Below are positions 6,114-10,385 of a DNA stretch of 10,385 nt, piece by piece (positions within the stretch are counted from its first letter, which is position 1; each line of letters starts with the position of its first letter). The translations under genes and the position numbers were made by a program. The stretch spans positions 420 through 10,804 of the forward strand of contig DLOX01000269.1 in the NCBI GenBank assembly GCA_002478575.1, read 5' to 3'. Under the pieces are notes generated by a model, which was not told the origin of the DNA, did no database searches, and was given only the letters and a program-made list of their open reading frames with translations. Origin of the DNA: Sphingomonadales bacterium UBA7473. Lineage in GTDB: Bacteria; Pseudomonadota; Alphaproteobacteria; Sphingomonadales; Sphingomonadaceae.

Positions 6114-7109
6114 TCAGATCCCATGAAATCCGCGATACCAATCGACAAATTTGGGGATTCCAACTGTGATGGGCGTCGTTGGCGCATAGCTATGATCGCG
6201 GGCAATCGCGTCAATATCGGCATGGGTTTCATGCACGTCGCCGGGCTGCATCGGTTTGAAATCGATGATGGCTTTCCTGCCGCACGCCTCTTCGGTCACT
6301 GCGATCATATCCATCAAGGCTTCGGACCTGTTGTTGCCAATATTGTAGACCGCATGCGGGGCTTTGCTGCCGCCCGGTTTTTCCGAGCCATCGTCGGACG
6401 GCGGGGCATCAAGGCAAGCGACAACACCTGCGATAATGTCATCGATGAACGTGAAATCCCGGCGGAGCTGACCATTGTTGAAGACGGGGATGGGCTTGCC
6501 GGCAAGAATGTCTCGCGTGAACATCCACAGCGCCATGTCGGGCCGCCCCCATGGGCCGTAAACGGTGAAGAAGCGCAGACCCGTCAATGGCAAGCGATAG
6601 AGATGCGCATAGGTCTCGCTCATCAATTCGTCTGCGCGCTTGGTTGCCGCATAAAGCGAGATCGGATGATCCACCCTATGATCAACGCTGAAGGGCATTT
6701 CTGTATTGCCGCCATAGACCGACGAGCTGGACGCATAGACCATCGGCACCTGCAAGGCTCGAGCGACCTCCAACAGGTTCAGATGCCCAACCAGATTGGA
6801 TTGCGCATAGGCGCGTGGGTTTGTGAGCGAATAGCGCACCCCTGCTTGGGCGCCCAAATGCGCGATACAATCAATTTTCTCACCCGCCAAAGCCGAATCC
6901 AGCGCGTCATGATTGGCGAAATCAAGCGCATGAAAGCGCACTTGGCTGCCCCATTTGTCATCGAGCGCCTGTAACCGCGCCGCCTTCACCGCTGGGTCAT
7001 AATAATCATTGAGATTGTCGACGCCGACAACCTCTTCCCCGCGCGCTGCCAGGGCGTTGGCCAAGTGGAAGCCGATAAACCCGGCCATGCCTGTGATCAG
7101 CGTCGTCAT
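6114..7109 (-). CDS. UDP-glucuronate 4-epimerase (extended SDR), 331 aa
   Basis: It is predicted to interconvert UDP-glucuronate and UDP-galacturonate (EC 5.1.3.6). The NAD-binding GMAGFIG is at residues 7-13 with Asp31 at the end of the second strand, then AQAGVRYSLTNP (87-98), which is typical of this epimerase group, SSSSVYGG (127-134), and the catalytic YAATK (Tyr153, Lys157). RFFTVYGPWGRPDMA (179-193) and RRDFTFIDDI (216-225) complete the pattern. The ATG at 7109 overlaps the stop of the SDR gene as TAATG, so translation is probably coupled. The product of ugd is its substrate, which fits the shared operon. Two stops in a row (TGA, TAA) end the gene. A related NAD-dependent 4-epimerase specificity is possible but less likely. 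Confidence 0.9.
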   Translation of the reverse strand: MTTLITGMAGFIGFHLANALAARGEEVVGVDNLNDYYDPAVKAARLQALDDKWGSQVRFHALDFANHDALDSALAGEKIDCIAHLGAQAGVRYSLTNPRAYAQSNLVGHLNLLEVARALQVPMVYASSSSVYGGNTEMPFSVDHRVDHPISLYAATKRADELMSETYAHLYRLPLTGLRFFTVYGPWGRPDMALWMFTRDILAGKPIPVFNNGQLRRDFTFIDDIIAGVVACLDAPPSDDGSEKPGGSKAPHAVYNIGNNRSEALMDMIAVTEEACGRKAIIDFKPMQPGDVHETHADIDAIARDHSYAPTTPITVGIPKFVDWYRGFHGI

Positions 7110-7894
7110 TAATGCGTTGTCCAGCCGCCATCGACAGCGAGATTTGCGCCCGTGATCGCACTTGCTTCATCGCGGCAGAGGAACAGCAGCATCGCACCAA
7201 TTTGTTCAGGCATCACAAATTTCTTCTGTGGGATGGCCGCCAAGAGCACATCATTGATGACCTCATCATAGCTCATCCCGCGTGTCTTCATTGTGTCAGG
7301 GATTTGGTTCTCCACAAGCGGCGTCCAGACATAGCCCGGCGAGATGCAATTGACCGTGATGCCTTTGGTTGCGACTTCCATCGCAACCCCGCGCGTCAGG
7401 CCCAGCACAGCATGCTTCGCCGCAATGTAGGACGATTTATTGGGGCTCGCGACGCTGGCATGGGCGCTTGCGGTGGAGACGATCCGACCCCAGCCCTTGG
7501 CTTTCATATGCGGCAAGCAAGCCCGCATGAGCATGAACGGCGCATCGACCATGATGGCTTGCATCTGCCGCCATTTCTCAATTGGGAATTCATCGACCGG
7601 GCAGACATGCTGAATGCCGGCATTGTTCATCAAGATATCAGGCGCGCCAAGCTCTCGAACGCAGGTCTCCATCATCGCCGCAATTTGATCGGTATCCGTC
7701 AGGTCCGCGCCGTGATGCATCGCCTTTGCGCCGCTCAGTGCTGACAGGGCCGCACATTGGGCGGCGATGGCATCGGCATCGCCAAAGCCATTGATCATGA
7801 CGGCGGCACCCTCGGCAGCAAGCGCCGTTGCGCAAGCGGCTCCAATCCCTGAGGTTGACCCCGTAATCAGTGCGGTTTTGCCTTTGAGGATCAT
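7109..7894 (-). CDS. bdhA: 3-hydroxybutyrate dehydrogenase-like SDR, 261 aa
   Basis: By overall pattern this is a D-3-hydroxybutyrate dehydrogenase (EC 1.1.1.30, acetoacetate/3-hydroxybutyrate with NAD): TGSTSGIG (residues 11-18), NGFGDADAI, NNAGIQHV (90-97), SAHASVASPNKSSYIAAKH with Ser143, Tyr156 and Lys160, and the C-terminal DGGWT with Trp258. The substrate-contact residues Gln95, His145 and Lys153 are present. Two usual active-site positions differ: the tetrad Asn (family pattern AINL) is Met115 in AIMV, and the Trp in the PGWVLTP pattern is Tyr188 in PGYVWTP. The activity may therefore be altered. Start ATG at 7894 has aaagg 6 nt upstream. It heads the operon with the epimerase and ugd, an unexpected partner for sugar-nucleotide genes. 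Confidence 0.82.
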   Translation of the reverse strand: MILKGKTALITGSTSGIGAACATALAAEGAAVMINGFGDADAIAAQCAALSALSGAKAMHHGADLTDTDQIAAMMETCVRELGAPDILMNNAGIQHVCPVDEFPIEKWRQMQAIMVDAPFMLMRACLPHMKAKGWGRIVSTASAHASVASPNKSSYIAAKHAVLGLTRGVAMEVATKGITVNCISPGYVWTPLVENQIPDTMKTRGMSYDEVINDVLLAAIPQKKFVMPEQIGAMLLFLCRDEASAITGANLAVDGGWTTH

Positions 7895-7925
7895 ATCCAG
7901 CCTTTCCTATGATGCATCGGTGATT

Positions 7926-7955
7926 GCATAAGCGGGTGAGGCCGTGCAAAGTCAA
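7926..7955 (-). promoter_or_regulatory. Candidate promoter of the SDR-epimerase-ugd operon
   Basis: On the minus strand TTGACT (7955-7950) is followed after 18 nt by TTATGC (7931-7926), 31 nt before the SDR start codon. The -35 is one base from consensus and the -10 is weak. It is the best promoter-like pair in the short region shared with the divergent metallopeptidase gene. Confidence 0.35.
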
Positions 7956-7988
7956 TCCGTTGCTATGGTAAAGCGTGAGGGATGAGGC

Positions 7989-8885
7989 ATGCGGCTGGAC
8001 GATGAGCAAGAAAGCACCAATTTCGAAGACCGCACCGGCCAACGCAGCGGCGGCGGCTTTGGCTTTCCCAGAGGCGGCGGAGGCGGCCTTCCCGTCACTG
8101 GCAAGGCAGGCTGCGGAACCATCTTGATCGTTTTGATTGCGGCACTGGTATTTGGGGTGAATCCGTCGACAATCTTGGGCGATGGCATCATGCCAACCCA
8201 GCAAGAGCAGCCGGGACCAGCGCAATCCGGCGCTAGCGGCCAATCGACTATCGATCCAAATGTAAAGTCTTTCGTTCTCAAAGTCTTGGGGTCGACCGAA
8301 CGACGCTGGACGGAAATGTTTGCTGCTGCTGGGCAAAAATATCGGCCAACGACATTGGTCTTTTATTCAGATAATGATCGGTCAGGCTGTGGAGCTGCCC
8401 AAGCCGCGATGGGGCCTTTCTACTGCCCAGCCGATGAAGGCATTTATCTCGACGTCAATTTCTTCAACGAGCTTGCAGGTCGCTTTGGCGCAGGCGGTGA
8501 TTTTGCGGCGGCCTATGTGATTGCCCATGAGGTTGGCCATCATATTCAGAAAGTCACTGGCATCGCCGATCAAGTCCGCCAACAACAGGCCCGTGTCAGC
8601 GAAGTGCAAGGCAATCAGTTGCAGGTTCGGATGGAATTACAGGCTGATTGCTATGCCGGGGTATGGGCCGCCCGCGAGCGCCAGCTGATGGAACCGGGCG
8701 ATGCCGAAGAAGGCCTTCGCGCCGCTCAAGCGATTGGCGATGATGTGCTGCAAAAGCGCTCACAAGGCTATGTCGTTGAATCCGCCTTCACCCATGGCAG
8801 CGCGGAACAGCGGATGCGCTGGTTGAAGCGGGGTTTGGAGACCGGCGATCCAGAGCAATGCGATACATTTCGTGGGCAGATATGA
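7989..8885 (+). CDS. Neutral zinc metallopeptidase, PF04228 (YpfJ-like), 298 aa
   Basis: This is a putative membrane-anchored zinc protease of unknown substrate. A Gly-rich, charged N-terminal tail (residues 1-40) is followed by one transmembrane segment (about 42-57, CGTILIVLIAALVFGV) and a catalytic domain carrying HEVGHH (180-185) with zinc ligands His180 and His184 and the general base Glu181. Downstream, MELQADCYAGVWA (215-227) supplies the likely third ligand. The pair Cys134 and Cys146 in SGCG and FYCPAD is conserved in the family. Length is normal. Start ATG at 7989 has gaggga 6 nt upstream. With the N-terminus inside, the catalytic domain would face the periplasm. It is divergent from the SDR operon and followed by a palindromic repeat. 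Confidence 0.9.
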   Translation: MRLDDEQESTNFEDRTGQRSGGGFGFPRGGGGGLPVTGKAGCGTILIVLIAALVFGVNPSTILGDGIMPTQQEQPGPAQSGASGQSTIDPNVKSFVLKVLGSTERRWTEMFAAAGQKYRPTTLVFYSDNDRSGCGAAQAAMGPFYCPADEGIYLDVNFFNELAGRFGAGGDFAAAYVIAHEVGHHIQKVTGIADQVRQQQARVSEVQGNQLQVRMELQADCYAGVWAARERQLMEPGDAEEGLRAAQAIGDDVLQKRSQGYVVESAFTHGSAEQRMRWLKRGLETGDPEQCDTFRGQI

Positions 8886-8894
8886 GCCTCTCTA

Positions 8895-9004
8895 GTCATT
8901 CCGGGCTTGACCCGGAATCCATGCCTCTCTGTTGTCGCGTAACTGGATATATCAAGCCAAACTTCGACAGTGAGGGATGGACCCCGGATCAAGTCCGGGG
9001 TGAC
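8895..9004. repeat. Palindromic repeat, copy 2 (BIME/REP-like pair of hairpins)
   Basis: The left arm 8895-8927 is identical over 33 nt to that of copy 1 (2056-2088). The right arm 8972-9004 is its inverted partner with seven differences. The inner hairpins are 8898-8918 (attccggg/cccggaat) and 8981-9001 (accccgga/tccggggt), again with 8-bp stems and 5-nt loops. Six of the seven differences form three compensatory pairs. The 44-nt centre is unrelated to that of copy 1. It lies 9 nt after the metallopeptidase stop and ends 23 nt before the S66 peptidase start, so it may end the first transcript or act as an mRNA stabiliser between them. Confidence 0.88.
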
Positions 9005-9027
9005 GGGTGAGGTAGAAGATTCGCCCC

Positions 9028-9834
9028 ATGCGCATAGCCATTGTTGCCCCATCCTGCACGTTGGACCCGTTGGTCGCTGAGCGGCTTCCCGCGCTTGCTA
9101 AGGAAGCCTTTGGAGATGACGCGCCTGAGCTCTTCGTCCACCCACAATGCTATTTGTCCAAGGGCCATTTCGCTGGGCCTGACGAAGCCCGGATTGATGC
9201 GCTTGTCGAAGTCGCCAATGATCCCAGCTTTGACGCCATCTGGTTCGCGCGCGGCGGATATGGCGCGTGCCGGGTCGCAGAGGCGGCCCTCGATCGCTTC
9301 ACCTCAGCGGCAGGTGACAAGTTCTACATGGGCTATAGCGACGCGGGTTTTTTGCTGGCGGGGCTTTATGCTCGCGGCATTGGCCGCCCCGTCCATGGCC
9401 CGATGCCTGCCGATCTGAAACGCGAAGGCGGGGAGGCCGCAGTGCTTCGCGCTATGGAGTGGCTCATCAACCCCAAACCCGCGCCCGAGCTGTCCGTGGC
9501 CTTCAACCTTACTGTGCTCAGCCAGCTGCTGGGTACTTCGCTCCAGCCGGATCTCGCCGACCATGTGCTGATGATCGAAGATGTCGCCGAATATATGTAT
9601 CGGACGGACCGGAGCCTCTTTCATCTGACCAGCAATCCAAGGATCCGCCAGGTGGCTGGCATCAAGCTTGGCCGCTTCAGTTTGGTGCCAAAAAATGACC
9701 CGGACTTTGGCCAAACCGAAGAACAGATCGCAAAGCACTGGTGCGCGGCGAGCGGCATCCCCTATCTCGGTCGCGCCGATATCGGCCATGATGCAGACAA
9801 TAAGATTGTGCCCTTTGGCTGGACGACCGGTTAG
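9028..9834 (+). CDS. S66 family LD-carboxypeptidase-like serine peptidase (LdcA/MccF superfamily), 268 aa
   Basis: S66 peptidases cleave the L,D-bond of murein tetrapeptides during peptidoglycan recycling (LdcA) or, in MccF, inactivate microcin C-like compounds. The elements are visible in order: IAPS-type opening (IAIVAPS, 3-9), ARGGYGA (74-80), the nucleophile in GYSD (Ser104), HGPMPADL (123-130), Glu184 in MIEDVAEYMYRTDR, and His254 in GHDADNKIVPFG, giving a complete Ser-Glu-His triad. At 268 aa it is somewhat shorter than the usual 300 or so. There is no signal peptide, so it is probably cytoplasmic. The ATG at 9028 has only a weak purine-rich upstream (agaaga, spacing about 8). No peptidoglycan or microcin genes are adjacent, so the LdcA role is inferred from family. 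Confidence 0.87.
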   Translation: MRIAIVAPSCTLDPLVAERLPALAKEAFGDDAPELFVHPQCYLSKGHFAGPDEARIDALVEVANDPSFDAIWFARGGYGACRVAEAALDRFTSAAGDKFYMGYSDAGFLLAGLYARGIGRPVHGPMPADLKREGGEAAVLRAMEWLINPKPAPELSVAFNLTVLSQLLGTSLQPDLADHVLMIEDVAEYMYRTDRSLFHLTSNPRIRQVAGIKLGRFSLVPKNDPDFGQTEEQIAKHWCAASGIPYLGRADIGHDADNKIVPFGWTTG

Positions 9835-9842
9835 ACCGTATC

Positions 9843-10385
9843 TTACTCCGGCACCACGCCCGAAAAGTCAGTTCCGACGACCAGTTTTTGCTTGCGATCA
9901 ATCGACCAAAGCAAGTTTGGCTTGCGCGGATCCCAATCAATCGCTTGGCCATTGGTGGTGACACCGATCGTCCCCACTGGCTGTAAAATGGAGCCCGCCG
10001 GGGGAAGCCGAAGGAAATAGATTTCTGGCAAATCATGGCCCGAAAGCGCTAACACTCCAGAGGCGTGCCAGCTGGCACCCGACACGCTATAGGGCTTCAT
10101 CTTCGCCAGCACCTCCGGCGGAAAAACCCAGCGCTGAATAGGGCGATAGTTCGCGTCCAGCTTCACCAGCTGCGCATAGCGATGATCCTTGCCCGGTTCC
10201 CCGCCCTTGGCATCATAATGCGCAAAAACCGCCCACCCATGCCCCTTGTGCCAATCGAGCACCGTCAGTGATCCTTCGGTGATCCCAAAACTATGGCTCC
10301 CCACATGGCGGAGCGTCTTGGGATCAAAAATCTCAACACTGCTGGTTTGCGGCACGCCCGACTAGTTGGACGCGGCACAGACGAG
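9843..10385 (-). pseudogene. Unrecognised protein gene, 5' end off the window, interrupted by an in-frame TAG
   Basis: From a GTG at 10355 the frame encodes 170 residues (VPQTSSVEIFDPKTL... to GVVPE) ending at TAA 9845-9843. Upstream in the same frame the codons read SG, then a TAG at 10364-10362, then LVCAASN to the window edge. LVCAASN looks like protein and joins smoothly to VPQTSSVEIF, and the GTG has no ribosome site, so a longer gene with a nonsense change (perhaps Tyr TAT/TAC to TAG) is likely. The remaining chain is rich in short beta strands (LTVLDW, WAVFAHYD, VLALSGHD, LLWSIDRK), suggestive of a beta-propeller-like protein. I do not assign a function. Alternatives are a real short protein starting at the GTG, or a sequencing error. 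It is convergent with the S66 gene, 8 nt apart. Confidence 0.55.

Noticed and set aside
6123..6974. Long plus-strand open frame (283 codons) opposite the epimerase gene
   Set aside because: It lies wholly antisense to a gene with clear catalytic motifs, has no recognisable domain or ribosome site, and is explained by codon bias of the true gene.
7112..7744. Plus-strand open frame of 210 codons opposite the SDR
   Set aside because: Antisense shadow of a gene with intact SDR motifs.
8768..9052. Minus-strand open frame spanning the second palindromic repeat
   Set aside because: Its peptide (PDLIRGP and GFRVKPGMT segments) is simply translated repeat sequence, and it overlaps the metallopeptidase gene end antisense.

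Overview
This window looks like chromosomal DNA from an alphaproteobacterium, most likely a member of the Sphingomonadales. The pointers are the moderately high GC coding style, the DUF3297 protein, the PdeM-type nuclease, the zinc metallopeptidase, and two copies of an alphaproteobacterial palindromic repeat with a 'ccgggcttgacccgg'-type core. This assignment is an inference from protein style; there is no rRNA or marker gene to settle it. I see no phage, transposase, CRISPR array, tRNA or rRNA.

Layout. (1) 1-287 (minus): start of a VOC/glyoxalase-fold gene that runs off the left edge, with a good sigma70-type promoter upstream. (2) 288-574: non-coding stretch with a triple 9-bp tandem repeat and two near matches to the alphaproteobacterial LexA box. 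(3) 575-985 (minus): GNAT acetyltransferase. (4) 1084-2030 (plus): DUF3297 gene and a PdeM-like metallophosphoesterase, coupled by a TAATG overlap. (5) 2055-2153: first palindromic repeat, between convergent genes. (6) 2166-3310 (minus): msrB-msrA, a methionine sulfoxide reductase pair predicted to be exported. (7) 3450-4739 (plus): homoserine dehydrogenase. (8) 4746-7894 (minus): a 3-hydroxybutyrate-dehydrogenase-like SDR, a UDP-glucuronate 4-epimerase and UDP-glucose dehydrogenase, probably one operon. (9) 7989-8885 (plus): PF04228-type zinc metallopeptidase. (10) 8895-9004: second palindromic repeat. (11) 9028-9834 (plus): S66 LD-carboxypeptidase-like gene. (12) 9843-10385 (minus): an unrecognised gene whose frame continues to the right edge but is broken by a TAG.

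Functional themes. The ugd-epimerase pair would turn UDP-glucose into UDP-glucuronate and UDP-galacturonate for surface polysaccharide. MsrB and MsrA would repair oxidised methionine in the periplasm. The S66 peptidase is a candidate for murein peptide trimming. Homoserine dehydrogenase belongs to threonine/methionine biosynthesis. Most of this is ordinary housekeeping and I find no convincing new multi-gene system. The best leads are the broken gene at the right edge, the SDR with substituted active-site positions, the compensatory base changes in the palindromic repeats, and the regulatory-looking segment at 288-574.
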